Shown: positions 45,321-57,440 of the stretch, piece after piece | Layout: the number at the start of each line of letters is the position of its first letter | Numbering within the stretch: position 1 is the first letter of the stretch | DNA from: Tiliqua scincoides | Taxonomy: Eukaryota > Chordata > Lepidosauria > Squamata > Scincidae | NCBI RefSeq assembly: GCF_035046505.1 | Contig: NC_089823.1 | Location: forward strand, 62,001-126,000 | DNA: 64,000 nucleotides | Direction: 5' to 3' | The notes under the pieces: generated by a model | What the model saw: only the letters and a program-made list of their open reading frames with translations | What the model was told of the DNA's origin: nothing | Database searches by the model: none | Program-made: the position numbers and the translations under genes

Positions 45321-45440
45321 TATCCAATGGGGGGTGTGCAGCATCCTACAGTGGGGGTAGCAGTCATGGAGGCCTCATCGAGGTAAGGGAATATTTGTTC
45401 CCTTTCCTCAGGGCTGCATTGCAACTGCATTGGCCCTGGA
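45321..45440. repeat. Partial MITE-like repeat
   Basis: Shares CATGGAGGCCTC and the TTTGTTCC...CAG.GCTGCATTGC order with the complete element at 61441-61627. Its terminal inverted repeats are not intact. Confidence 0.55.
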
Positions 45441-46345
45441 ATGTTGGTTGCATCCAAAGTTCCAGCACCGGTGCAGGTTTCTGGTCCGGAGGACGACAGC
45501 AGCCCCCAGAATTACATTGCTTCTCGAACCTGGTAATTTAACCCATGGCAATTCTATGTTGGAGTCAGATCCACCTTCAGTCTCCACTTTGCTGGATTCC
45601 ACTCCTTCAACATAAATGGCCACCCCCACTGCTGACATGCCCCTCTCTGTCCTTCCTATAGAGTTTGTAGCCTGGAATTGCAGTATCCGCTTGTTTTCCA
45701 CATTCCACCAAATTTCCATTATGCTCATTATATCAATGTTTTCCTTATTCACCAAACATTCCAGATCTCCCATCCTTGCTCAGAGGCTTCGGGCATTAGC
45801 ATAAAAGTACTTGTATAAGAAGTTCCCCAAGATGGGCTGCTTATTCACTCCTTGCAGTCTCTCATTTTGCTGGATGGGCTATCACATCCCATCATGCTTC
45901 CATTCCCAACTCCTACTCTGTCCCTGCCTTCTTGTTCTCTAACCTCCCCATCCTCGTCCCATAGGAATGAGAAGTCCCAAACTGGATGCCCCTCAGCTCC
46001 TGTCAGCTTTCCCCTAGGGATCAGTTTAAAAGCTGCTCTGCCAACTTCTTAATATTAAGCGCCAGCAGTCTGGTTCCATTTTGGTTCAAGTGGAGCCCAT
46101 CTCTCTTGTACAGGCCCCGCTTATCGCAAAACGTTCCCCAGTGCCTAACAAATCTAAACCCCTCCTTCCGACACCACCATCTCATCCACGCATTCCCTGA
46201 TCTCTGCCTGCCTAGCTGGCCCTGGAACAGGCAACACTTCTGAGAATGCTGCTTTTGGGGTCCTGGCTTTAAGCTTCCTACCCAATAGTCTAAATTTGGA
46301 TGGGCCAAATTTATTGACTCAGTTGAACAATTTATGAACTGAGTG
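45441..46345 (-). mobile_element. CR1 LINE 5' part (ORF1 end and endonuclease)
   Basis: Minus strand carries the endonuclease start (LECLVNKENIDIMSIMEIWW, then GVAIYVEGVESSKVETEGG) at 45773-45440. Upstream is the ORF1 esterase-like C-terminus (GFRFVRHWGTFCDKRGLYKR, DGLHLNQNGTRLLALNI) at 46350-46021. It corresponds to 37617-37934 and 42000-42320 of the other CR1. Confidence 0.85.
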
Positions 46346-46464
46346 CACAATCCTAACCCCTTATCTTTCTAGCACCGACATAAGGGCAATGCAGCTCTGA
46401 GATAAGGGAACACACATTCCCTTACTTTGAGGAAGCCTCTGTGAGTGCCACCCAACTGCAGGAT
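46346..46464. repeat. Partial MITE-like repeat
   Basis: Begins GAGTGCACAATCCTAACCCC, like the left end of 61441-61627, but the right end is missing where a CR1 tail starts. Confidence 0.55.
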
Positions 46465-47580
46465 AAGAATATAAGAAGAGCCCCGCTGGATCAGGGCAAG
46501 GCCCATCTAGTCCAGCTTCCTGTTTCTCACAGTGGCCTACCAAATCATGGTGCCCTCCCCTGCATCTGGCAATCAGAGGCAGCTTGCCTCTAAAACCAAG
46601 AGCTTGCACATACCTACTATGACTTGTAACCCATAATGAACATTTCCTCCAGAAATTTGTCCAATCCCCTCTTAAAGGCATCCAGGCAAGATGCCATCAC
46701 TACATTTTGTGGCAAGGAGTTCCACAAACTAATTACATGCTAGGTTTTCTTCTGTCTGTCCTAACTCTCCCAACACTCAACTCTCATGGATGTCCCCTGG
46801 TTCTGGTGTGATGTGAGAGGGAAAAGAGCATCTTTCTATCCACTCTGCCCATCCTCTGCATGATTTTGTATGTCTCTGATGCCGTGAGCCAAGAGCTCTC
46901 ACTAGACTCTGGCCAAAGTAACACCATTTTAACATCAGTTCTGACTCTGTCCTAAAATGCTTGTTAGCAAGAAACTGTGAGCCACCCCTGACCCCGTGCC
47001 TGGCTCTCTAGTGCCTGAGTCCTTGAAGACCAGACGGAGTTGGGCCGCGTTATCTTGCCAAAGCCACAACTAATAGGAGGGGTAAAGGAGGTGTTTGAGC
47101 ATGGCAGGGATGGAATTTTACAGGGCCCTTTGTCTTTGCTTGTCTATGTTTGAAATGAGTATAAAATGCTAGCTGCGTCTAGCTGCACCTGCGCATGATC
47201 TGAGGCAACAGCCTCCTTGCTGCCTTGCTTCGGTACCAGCAATAAACAAGCTGTTTTCTGCTATACTTTCCCTCAGAGTGTTAAATTGAGATGTAGCACC
47301 CCAGGTAACAAACCTCACGCTGCCTTTAGGTGAGTCAAAGGCAATCATGTCCCCCTTCAGGCGCCTCTTTTCTAGACTGAAAAGGCCCAAACATCGTAGC
47401 CTTTTCTCATAAGGAATATGCCCCAGCCCAGCAATCATCTTAGTCGCTCTCTTTTGCACCTTTTCCATTTCCACTATGTCCTTTTTGAGATGCCTTTTCC
47501 ATTTCCACTATGTCCTTCCATTTCCACTATGTCCTTTTTGAGACACAATACTCCAAGTGTGGCCTTACCATCGATTTGTT
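46465..47580 (-). mobile_element. CR1 3' end interrupted by a solo LTR
   Basis: An octamer-type tail (AAGAATATAAGAAGAGCCCC) is followed by 3' UTR and RT C-terminus with small deletions. It stops at TTTTGTATGTCTC (46876) and resumes at CAATCATGTCCCCC (47342). Near 47460-47545 the segment CCATTTCCACTATGTCC is repeated three times in tandem. Confidence 0.85.
46877..47341 (+). mobile_element. Solo LTR (about 465 bp)
   Basis: Interrupts a CR1. It begins TGATGCCGTG and has TATAAAA near 47161 and AATAAA near 47231, the spacing of an LTR promoter and poly(A) signal. Its 3' edge is either the GGTAACA near 47310 or the CR1 junction. No clean target duplication is visible and no internal viral region is present. 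Solo form implies LTR-LTR recombination. Confidence 0.6.
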
Positions 47581-47706
47581 GCAGCACACGTCTATGCCAG
47601 TGATGGAAAGTTGGTTAGGATTTGGGCCTCAGTTGTTTTAATGTTTCATTATGGTTTTAATTTGCTATAGTGCGTTTTTTGCCATCCATGTGAGTGCTTG
47701 GAATGG

Positions 47707-47775
47707 AACCTTAATTTAACCTAATTTAACTTAATTTAACCTAATTTAACTTAATTTAATGGAACCTTAATTTAA
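47707..47775. repeat. 20-bp AT-rich minisatellite
   Basis: About three tandem copies of a TTAATTTAACCTAATTTAAC unit. Confidence 0.85.
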
Positions 47776-47981
47776 AAAACAAAGTTTCTTTGCTCCAGTG
47801 ATTTAAAAATAGCCTTACTGACCTTTGTGATGTAAGATAAGAGTCCACCTCCAAGCGCTTACAAAGGTGCTTCACTCAGCCCCTCCCTTCACCATTGCGA
47901 AGTGATCACCTTTCTTTCACATGCTCAGGGGGAAGGGAGGGGTTGCCTGGAGAGAGAAGGATTCATGGATTGTCAGTCAGC

Positions 47982-47984
<3 letters not shown>

Positions 47985-48014
<30 letters not shown>
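47985..48014. repeat. (CT)n microsatellite
   Basis: About fifteen CT dinucleotides. Confidence 0.95.
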
Positions 48015-48018
<4 letters not shown>

Positions 48019-48340
48019 AGGAGGCTAATGTTTAAAGGACTGTTCAGTTTTAAAAACTGATTTTAAAGGGATGCATTTTTCCCCTTCTCCAGGGATCAGC
48101 ACATTCCTTCTCATTTGCAGTGGCCATTCGTGTTGAGTCAAATCCATGTATAAAAAATCCCTGTATAAATAGGCTGGACCTGTACAAGGAAAATCTCCCT
48201 TTTTTTGTCAGTAGAATCTTAATTCATCTATGCTGATTCTTCAGTATCATTGTTATATGATGCATGTAATCTATGAAGGCTGTAAAGAGTGGCTGTCGTT
48301 GTTCTCTGCATTTCTCCTGCAGTTGTCTAAGGGAGAATAC

Positions 48341-48770
48341 TCGGTCATGTCGTGAGAATGGATGATGGCCGGATCCCAAAGGATCTCCTCTATGGAGAAC
48401 TCTTGCAAGGAAAGCGCCCTACAGGTAGACCACAGCTGCGATACAAGGACATCTGCAAGAGGGATCTGAAGGCCTTAGGGATGGACCTCAACAAGTGGGA
48501 AACCCTGGCCTCTGAGCGGCCCGCTTGGAGGCAGGCTGTGCAGCATGGCCTTTCCCAGTTTGAAGAGACACTTTGCCAACAGTCTGAGGCTAAGAGGCAA
48601 AGAAGGAAGGCCCATAGCCAGGGAGACAGACCAGGGACAGACTGCACTTGCTCCCAGTGTGGAAGGGTTTGTCTCTCCCGAATCGGCCTTTCCAGCCACA
48701 CTAGACGCTGTTCCAGAACCACCTTTCAGAGCGCGATACCAGAGTCTTTCGAGACTGAAGGTTGCCAATA
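48341..48770 (+). mobile_element. LINE-B 3' end, strongly 5'-truncated
   Basis: Encodes RMDDGRIPKDLLYGELLQGK, KALGMDLNKWETLASERPAW and the zinc-finger-like tail (CTCSQCGRVCLSRIGLSSHT), then the GAGACTGAAGGTTGCCAATA end. A short repeat AATAC at both edges (48336, 48767) may be the target duplication. Confidence 0.88.
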
Positions 48771-49849
48771 CTAATGCATGTAACTTTATGCCAACCACTG
48801 AATTTGAGGGTTTGCACTGTGGATTTTTGTCCTACTTGCATGTATGCATGCTCTCTTTTATTCTTCCATGCTGGCTGTGGCTGGCTACAGAAACTGAAAC
48901 AAAAAAACAAAAGCACTCCAGAATACCAAAATAGACCACTGGTCACTCAGGACTTGTTCATGGCCATTGACTTCCACACATGATGAATGTTGGGCTGAAT
49001 GAAATGAGTACAGTTCATTCCCTTTTTACATTTATCTTGAAACAAATACATGCCTCATATAACATGTGATCAGCTAGTGGAAGAACAAATTTCAGATTCT
49101 ATAACTTTGCCACCTGAAGCTCAATGCCATAAAGAACAGTTTCCCTTAGTGCCCTAAATAAAATGACTACAGGCTGTTACTTTAAAAAAAATTAAATTAA
49201 CATGAAATCAAAAGTGACAGAGTAATTTTTTATTCCACTTGAGAGACCATCTGTAATCTGAACTGATGGTGAGTTCGCTTTTGCATGGTGACGAAAGGTA
49301 AATGATTCTGAATTCAATTGAGTTTAAATTTCATTACATATTTGTTGGAAGAGGAGGCTTCGACATTCCTCCTTTCCCTCACTTTTGCTTCTGATAATTG
49401 TAATGCCTAATGTCCTAATGCATTTATTACACTTGGACTTACAAGAAGAAGGTTGCTTCTGTTCAAAAATAAACAGATTTGGTATGTCTGTGAAATAGAC
49501 TTATGTGTAGTGGGAAGCTTTTAAACAGCTCCAGAAAGCTCTGAGGTTTCTCATTGCTTATGAAATGATAATGCAAGTGGATTTAGCATTTGTATATCTG
49601 CAGGCTCAAGCTTATTCAGTTGTACCAAGGCAGCTTAAACTAATATCCAATCTTCTTATGGAATTGTTTCCTCTGTCACAACAGGATTGCATATAACAGT
49701 CTTGAACAACCAGATGGCTGCTTGGGGATGGTTGAATGGAAGATGGGAGTTGCATAACTTAAGCAGTATCTAATTACATTCCTCCATGTGCTTATCATTG
49801 TAATGTGTAAAATAGCATGACATGAATGAATGATGAAACTGACAATTTT
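48771..49849. other. AT-rich stretch, no gene recognised
   Basis: About 1.1 kb of AT-rich DNA with no open frame beyond chance and no repeat I recognise. It is the pre-insertion neighbourhood of the LINE-B at 49862. Confidence 0.55.
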
Positions 49850-49861
49850 ACAATTGTCCAT

Positions 49862-51371
49862 TTTTCGTGTGATACAGTCGCTTTGTTTGCAGTTTCACTC
49901 TGCTGCACACCAGGGAGTGGTCAGTGTCGCAGGCAGCACCATGATAACTGCGTGTGATCTTGATGCTGGGAAGGCTGGAGCGTCTGGTGAGGATCAGGTC
50001 GAGCTGGTGCCAGTGCTTTGATCTTGGATGTCTCCAAGAGACTCTATGTTGGGGCTTTGTGTTGAAAAACGTGTTGCTGACACAGAGACCGTGATGACAG
50101 CAAAACTCTAGCAGGCGTTGGCCATTTTCGTTCATCCTCCCAGTGCCAAACTGACCTAAGCAAGTGGGCCATGAACTGTTATCAGCACCAACTCTAGCAT
50201 TGAAATCGCCGAGGATGAACAATGGCTCTTTTACAGGGATTTTCTTGACAGTGGTGGCCAGGTCATCATAGAATTTGTCTTTGGCTTCTGCTGGAGACGA
50301 CAGAGTCGGTGCATAAGCACTGATGAGAGTGATAGGTCCTGCTGATGACTGGAGCTGCAGGGACAAAATTCTTTCACTTCCCACAGTAGTGGGATGATGG
50401 ATTTCAGCAGGGTATTTCTGACACGCAAAGCCAACGCCATGTTCCCTGGTTTCGTTTGGTGGTTTTCCCTGCCAGAAAAATGAGAAATTTCTCTCCTTGA
50501 CAGATCCGAAATCTGGCAGCCTAGTCTCTTGAAAGGCGACGATGTCCATCTGCAGTCTGCTCAGCTCCATGTCGATGACAGCTGTTATGCGTGCGTCGTC
50601 TATTTCTTGCAGGTCATCAGAGAAGCCAGGTGTCATTGTCCTAACGTTCCAGGTGCCCAGCTTTAGGGCAGTAGTTTTCTGTTTTCTGTTGCATGGTGCA
50701 GAGTTGTCGATCCGCTTGTCGGTTTTCACCCTAAACCCCACGCACCCCATGAGGTTAATGGACTGTGGCGAGGCAACACCTTTACTGGCTGGGGGACTGC
50801 CCAGCTTAAGGAAGGCGGTAGCTGCCCAATGAGATGCAATGATCTCTCCCACCGTCGGAAGCAGCCCCTGGCGTCATGCTCTACGCCAATCGAGCAAAGA
50901 CTTATAACCGGTAAACTGCTGCTTCCCGTGTTGTGCCGATGCCGTATGGCAGAAGTTGGAGTGTCCTCTCCAGTGCGCGAAGCCTGGTAAAGAAGGTATG
51001 GAGGATAGGCTGTTACCCATGCAGCAAAATCCCCCCTCTCCACGTCGCTGGAATGGTCCAATGGAAAGGCAGAAGCCAATACGGTTGGTTCCAGCGGTGT
51101 CGCAGGAGTTGCCAGAACGTGACTGTGTTCAGCCATGAACTGCCTAAGGGACTCCGCTCCTGATTTTGCCTCGAGGTTGACTCCTGAAGCCTTTTCCAGA
51201 ACTGGATGTAGCCACAAGGCAGTGGAGGTTTGAGGTCAGAGTTTCCTTCTCTTAGATGAGCTGCCTTCCTAGGCTGACGAGTCCCATCTACCCGGTGGCT
51301 GTTTAGTCGCCTCTTACGACAAGTACAGCCAAACTGAGGGGCCTATTACTTAGCCCCCAGCCCCCAGGGTA
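49862..51371 (-). mobile_element. LINE-B copy, inverted 5' part
   Basis: Inverted half of one insertion spanning 49862-53801, flanked by the 12-bp duplication ACAATTGTCCAT (49850-49861, 53802-53813). On the minus strand it holds the LINE-B 5' region (51371-50760) and the APE endonuclease: KLGTWNVRTMTPGFSDD, catalytic Glu in DIVAFQETRLPD, PLFILGDFNARVGAD, WRHPRSKHWHQLDLILTRR and the terminal CDTDHSLV with the catalytic DH pair. A shift near 50420 replaces FAVRNTLLK with FACQKYP. It ends at RLYHTKN, the sequence with which the direct part begins. Confidence 0.9.
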
Positions 51372-53801
51372 AAAAGCGACTGTTATCACACGAAAAAAGG
51401 AAGGAAGACCTCGCATTGATACCAGCAAGACCCGGGATCAGAGAAAAGTGGAGGAATTTGCACAAGCGCTTGAGGAATCTCTTCCAGGCCCGGCCGAACG
51501 CAAACGCATCCAACAGATGGGAACATTTCAAGAATACCGTTTACAACACCGCCTTGTCCATATTCGGCAAGAAGACCAACAAGGCGGCAGACTGGTTTGA
51601 AGCCCACTCTGAGGAGTTGACACCAGTCATTGAGGAAAAGAGGAGAGCTCAAGCAGCATACAAGGCCTGTCCCAGTGAGTGCAACCTGCAGGTCCTCCGA
51701 ACTGCTCGCAGCAAAGTCCAACAGACTGCCAGGAGATGTGCTAACGACTACTGGCTCCAGCTCTGTTCCGAGATACAGATAGCAGCTGACACGGGCAACA
51801 TCAAGGGGATGTATGATGGTATCAAGCAGGCCCTAGGTCCAACACAGAAGAAAATTGCCCCTCTGAAGTCTGCCACAGGCGAGGTCATCCAGGATCGGGC
51901 GCAGCAGATGGAACGTTGGGTGCAGCACTACTCTGAGCTATACTCCAGAGAAAATGTAGTCACCAAAGAACCACTGAACAACATTGAGTGCCTGCCTGTG
52001 CTGGAAGAGCTTGACAGTGAACCAACCCTAGAAGAACTTCACGTGGCCCTGGACTCCCTTGCCTTTGGCAAGGCACCTGGAAAAGACAGCATCCCTGCTG
52101 AAGTCCTAAAATGCTGCAAAGAGATCATCGTCACTGAGCTGCATGAAATCCTCTGTCTCTGCTGGAGAGAAGGTGGAGTACCTCAAGACATGAGGGATGC
52201 AAACATCATCACGCTGTACAAGAACAAAGGTGACAGGGGTGACTGCAACAACTACCGCGGCATCTCTCTCCTTAGCGTTGTAGGAAAGCTGTTTGCCCGA
52301 GTTGTACTAAAGAGGCTCCAGGTACTTGCAGAGAGCGTCTATCCAGAATCGCAGTGTGGATTCCGAGCCAACTGGTCCACCACTGATATGGTATTCTCCC
52401 TTAGACAACTGCAGGAGAAATGCAGGGAACAACGACAGCCACTCTTTATAGCCTTCATAGATCTCACAAAGGCTTTCGACCTGGTCAGCAGAGACGGCCT
52501 CTTCAAGATTCTCCCCAAGATTGGATGTCCACCCAGGCTCCTCAGCATCATCAGATCCTTCCACAAGGACATGAAGGGCACTGTTGTCTTCGATGGCTCC
52601 ACATCAGACCCTTTTGACATCCGAAGCGGAGTGAAGCAGGGCTGTGTTCTTGCACCAACCTTGTTTGGGATTTTCTTTGCTGTCCTGCTGAAGCAGGCCT
52701 TTGGAACTGCAACAGAAGGCATCTATCTCCGGACCAGATCAGACGGAAAGCTCTTCAACTTCTCCAGACTGAGAGCAAAATCCAAAGTCCAACAGAAATG
52801 TCTGCGTGACTTCCTCTTTGCCGATGATGCAGCTGTCACTACCCACTCTGCCAAAGATCTCCAGCAGCTCATGGATCGTTTTAGCAAGGCCTGCCAAGAT
52901 TTTGGACTGACAATCAGCCTGAAGAAAACACAGGTCATGGTTCAGGATGTGGACTCACCTCCCTGCATTACAATCTCTGAGCATGAACTGGAGGTTGTCC
53001 ATGACTTTGTGTACCTTGGCTCAACAATCTCCGACACTCATTCTCTCGATACCGAGCTAAACAAACGCGTCGGTAAAGCAGCTACCACGTTTTCCAGACT
53101 CACAAAGAGAGTCTGGTCCAACAAGAAGCTGACGGAACATACCAAGATCCAGGTCTACAGAGCTTGCGTCCTGAGTACACTTCTGTACTGCAGCGAGTCA
53201 TGAACTCTTCGCTCACAACAGGAGAGGAAACTGAGCGCTTTCCACATGCGCTGCCTCCGACGCATCCTCGGCATCACCTGGCAGGACAAAGTTCCAAACA
53301 ACACAGTCCTGGAACGTGCTGGAATCCCTAGCATGTATTCACTGCTGAAACAGAGACGCCTGCGTTGGCTTGGTCATGTCGTGAGAATGGATGATGGCCG
53401 GATCCCAAAGGATCTCCTCTATGGAGAACTCGTGCAAGGAAAGCGCCCTACAGGTAGACCACAGCTGCGATACAAGGACATCTGCAAGAGGGATCTGAAG
53501 GCCTTAGGGATGGACCTCAACAAGTGGGAAACCCTGGCCTCTGAGCGGCCCGCTTGGAGGCAGGCTGTGCAGCATGGCCTTTCCCAGTTTGAAGAGACAC
53601 TTTGCCAACAGTCTGAGGCTAAGAGGCAAAGAAGGAAGGCCCATAGCCAGGGAGACAGACCAGGGACAGACTGCACTTGCTCCCGGTGTGGAAGGGATTG
53701 TCACTCCCGGATTGGCCTTTTCAGCCACACTAGACGCTGTGCCAGAACCACCTTTCAGAGCGCGATACCAGAGTCTTTCGAGACTGAAGGTTGCCAATAC
53801 A
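51371..53801 (+). mobile_element. LINE-B copy, direct 3' part
   Basis: Starts at CGACTGTTATCACACGAAAA, overlapping the inverted half by about 20 bp. It is open for 595 codons (51416-53203): RT blocks LEELHVALDSLAFGKAPGKD, NNYRGISLLSVVGKLFARV, motif A FIAFIDLTKAFDLV, motif B VKQGCVLAPTLF and intact FADDAAVTTHS. A TGA replaces the Trp codon in CSESW near 53200, and the frame continues at 53246-53851 to the CxxC...HTRRC tail. Apart from the inversion it is close to full length and looks young. Confidence 0.92.
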
Positions 53802-53813
53802 ACAATTGTCCAT

Positions 53814-54229
53814 CTTGGTGCTTTATAAATCTACCATCTATAAGTGAGTGAGAGAAGCTGGAGTGGAAGAAAGAACAAACCCTCATAAGTATTTTCATAT
53901 TTTATCTACATGCTATTAAGATATTTGTGGAATAATAATGTGGAAATTTAGCTTACGACACAAACAATAGTCGGAAAGCCCTGGAACAAAAAGACTTGGT
54001 CACCACGAAAATCAGGTTAACGATTTGAATGATTACACTTGGAATCCTGGGTTATGCCAGTCACCACATGGCATCTCTGTTTTCCCTACTCTGTTAAACC
54101 ACCAGTGTTTTCTTAGCCACTTGCAGTGTGATTGCCAAAACCTACCAAGGTTAGAACAGATGCTGGAAATACTAGAGAACCTTGATCAATTCCTTTCTAT
54201 CCTGGTCAAACAGGCATAGCACAGATTGA
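53814..54229. other. Stretch without recognised gene
   Basis: AT-rich, no repeat or gene recognised. Confidence 0.5.
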
Positions 54230-54630
54230 TGAGCCAGTGATGTGGCAACAAAGAAGACAAATGCGATTCTGTGCTGCATCAACAGATGTATAGTGTTGAG
54301 AGTGTGAGAGAGAAGTAATTCTGCCTTAGTCAGACCCCAACTGAAATATTGTGTTGAGTTCTGGGCACGTCTGTTTAAGAAGGGTATTGACAAATTGGAG
54401 TGGGTCCAGAGGAAGGTGACTAGGATGGTGAGGTGTCTGGAGAGTAGAGCTATGAAGACAGGTTTGAAGGAGTTGGGCATGTTTAGTTTGGGGGAGAGAT
54501 GCTTAAGTGGGGACATAACTATTTATAAATATCTGTGGGGCTGTCTTGTGGAAGATGGAGCAGATTTGTTCTTGGTTGCTCTGAAGCTTAGGACCAAGTC
54601 AAATGGGTGTAAAGCAGTGACATGATCAAT
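54230..54630 (+). mobile_element. Old CR1/L3-like RT C-terminus
   Basis: Decayed translation retains VRPQLKYCVEFWARLFKKGI, LEWVQRKVTRMVRCLE and LKELGMFSLGERCLSGDI, the same blocks as CR1 but far more diverged. It represents an older family or age class. Confidence 0.75.
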
Positions 54631-55037
54631 TTAGGCTTCAAACATAAGCTGTGATCAGCCAAAGGTCCCATTTCACAGCACACTCATGCTGTTATTTTGC
54701 ATAGTTCAGAATTCAAACATTCCAGCTCAGAAGTCAAAGCAGAATGAGGACTTGAATCCTTCTCCAACCACACAACCGTTCCTTCTTTTCAGCATCCCTT
54801 CTTCCCGCCTGTTCGGGGCAAAGCACCATGTTCCTTTCTCGCCCTGCCCAGCAGCCTGTGTTTTCAGCTCTGTATTTCCAGTGGTGGCTGAGGTAGGTGC
54901 TCTGCCACACACCTGAAATTGATTCACAACCCATTTAGTGGATCCCAACCCACAGTTTGAGAAATGCTGGTTTAAAGTACAGCAAAGGAGATTCTCATTA
55001 AACTTTAGGAAGAACTTTTTGATTATATGAACTATTT
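54631..55037. other. Stretch without recognised gene
   Basis: No gene or clear repeat. A GTTTGAGAAATGCTGG motif near 54957 resembles the hAT-related repeat at 61150. Confidence 0.45.
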
Positions 55038-57317
55038 GGCAACGGGACAGGCAACCGGGTAGATGGGACTCGTCAGCCTAGGAAGGCAGCTCATCTAAGA
55101 GAAGGAAACTCTGACCTCAAACCTCCACTGCCTTGTGGCTACATCCAGTTCTGGAAAAGGCTTCAGGAGTCAACCTCGAGGCAAAATCAGGAGCCGGAGT
55201 CCCTTAGGCAGTTCATGGCTGAACACAGTCACGTTCTGGCAACTCCTGCAACGCCGCTGGAACCAACCGTATTGGCTTCTGCCTTTCATTGGACCATTCC
55301 AGCGACGTGGAGAGGGGGGATTTGCTGCATGGGTAACAGCCTATCCTCCATACCTTCTTTACCCAGGCTTCGCGCACTGGAGAGGACACTCCAACTTCGC
55401 CATACGGCGTCGGCACAACACGGGAAGCAGCAGTTTACCGGTTATAAGTCTTTGCTCGATTGGCGTAGAGCATGACGCCAGGGGCTGCTTCCGACGGTGG
55501 GAGAGATCATTGCATCTCATTGGGCAGCTACCGCCTGCCTTAAGCTGGGCAGTCCCCAGCCAGTAAGGTGTTGCCTCGCCACGGTCCGTTAACCTCATGG
55601 GGTGCGTGGGGTTTAGGGTGAAAACCGACAAGCGGATCGACAACTCTGCACCACGCAACAGAAAACAGAAAACTACTGCCCTAAAGCTGAGCACCTGGAA
55701 CGTAAGGACAATGACACCTGGCTTCTCTGATGACCTGCAAGGAATAGACGACGCACGCAAAACAGCTGTCATCGACATGGAGCTGAGCAGACTGCAGATG
55801 GACATCGTCGCCCTTCAAGAGACTAGGCTGCCAGATTCCGGATCTGTCAAGAAGAGAAATTTCTCATTTTTCTGGCAGGGAAAACCACCAAACGAAACCA
55901 GGGAACATGGCGTTGGCTTTGCGGTCAGAAATACCCTGCTGAAATCCATCATCCCACCTACTGTGGGAAGTGAAAGAATTTTGTCCCTGCAGCTCCAGTC
56001 ATCAGCAGGACCTGTCACTCTCATCAGTGCTTATGCACTGACTCTGTCGTCTCCAGCAGAAGCCAAAGACAATGATGACCTGGCCACCACTGTCAAGAAA
56101 ATCCCTGTAAAAGAGCCATTGTTCATCCTCGGCGATTTCAGTGCTAGAGTTGGTGCTGATAACAGTTCATGGCCCACTTGCTTAGGTCAGTTTGGCACTG
56201 GGAGGATGAACGAAAATGGCCAACGCCTGCTAGAGTTTTGCTGTCATCACGGTCTCTGTGTCAGCAACACGTTCTTCAACACAAAGCCCCAACATAGAGT
56301 CTCTTGGAGACATCCAAGATCAAAGCACTGGCACCAGCTCGACCTGATCCTCACCAGACGCTCCAGCCTTCCCAGCATCAAGATCACACGCAGTTATCAT
56401 GGTGCTGCCTGCGACACTGACCACTCCCTGGTGTGCAGCAGAGTGAAACTGCAAACAAAGCGACTGTATCACACGAAAAAGGAAGGAAGACCTCGCATTG
56501 ATACCAGCAAGACCCGGGATCAGAGAAAAGTGGAGGAATTTGCACAAGCGCTTGAGGAATCTCTTCCAGGCCCGGCCGACGCAAACGCATCCAACAGATG
56601 GGAACATTTCAAGAATACCGTTTACAACACCGCCTTGTCCATATTCGGCAAGAAGACCAACAAGGCGGCAGACTGGTTTGAAGCCCACTCTGAGGAGTTG
56701 ACACCAGTCATTGAGGAAAAGAGGAGAGCTCAAGCAGCATACAAGGCCTGTCCCAGTGAGCGCAACCTGCAGGTCCTCCGAACTGCTCGCAGCAAAGTCC
56801 AACAGACTGCCAGGAGATGTGCTAACGACTACTGGCTCCAGCTCTGTTCCGAGATACAGATAGCAGCTGACACGGGCAACATCAAGGGGATGTATGATGG
56901 TATCAAGCAGGCCCTAGGTCCAACACAGAAGAAAATTGCCCCTCTGAAGTCTGCCACAGGCGAGGTCATCCAGGATCAGGCGCAGCAGATGGAACGCTGG
57001 GTGCAGCACTACTCTGAGCTATATTCCAGAGAAAATGTAGTCACCAAAGAAGCACTGAACAACATTGAGTGCCTGCCTGTGCTGGAAGAGCTTGACAGTG
57101 AACCAACCCTAGAAGAACTTCACGTGGCCCTGGACTCCCTTGCCTTTGGCAAGGCACCTGGAAAAGACAGCATCCCTGCTGAAGTCCTAAAATGCTGCAA
57201 AGAGATCATCGTCACTGAGCTGCATGAAATCCTCTGTCTCTGCTGGAGAGAAGGTGGAGTACCTCAAGACCTGAGGGATGCAAACATCATCACGCTGTAC
57301 AAGAACAGAGGTGACAG
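55038..57317 (+). mobile_element. LINE-B copy, 5' part present, 3' part missing
   Basis: Starts in the 5' region (CAACCGGGTAGATGGG) and is open from 55597 for about 570 LINE-B codons. It carries the whole endonuclease (DIVALQETRLPD, ILGDFSARVGAD with Asn to Ser beside the catalytic Asp, WRHPRSKHWHQLDL, DTDHSLV) and linker up to IITLYKNRGD in the RT. The rest of the RT and the 3' end are absent and unrelated DNA follows. A small in-frame loss near 56070 removes part of EAKDKFYDDLATT. LINE insertions normally lose the 5' end, so loss of the 3' end points to a later deletion or rearrangement. Confidence 0.9.
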
Positions 57318-57440
57318 CAGAGACAATTGTTTTAATTCTATAATTCTGGATTGTTATTTTTATTTTGTTAGCCACCCTCATTGCCCTTATTGGGAGAAAG
57401 GCAGTATAGCACTCACTCACTCACTCACTCACTCACTCAT
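57318..57440 (+). repeat. Tail of an unidentified retroelement and (ACTC)n
   Basis: TAGCCACCCTCATTGCCC...GGGAGAAAGGCAGTATA resembles the conserved 3' tail found on several sauropsid SINEs and LINEs. It runs into seven copies of ACTC (57411-57438). Confidence 0.5.

Larger units (their letters stand above)
47581..48340. other. Non-genic stretch with simple repeats
   Basis: AT-rich DNA with the minisatellite at 47707 and the (CT)n at 47985. No protein or repeat family was otherwise recognised. Confidence 0.6.
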
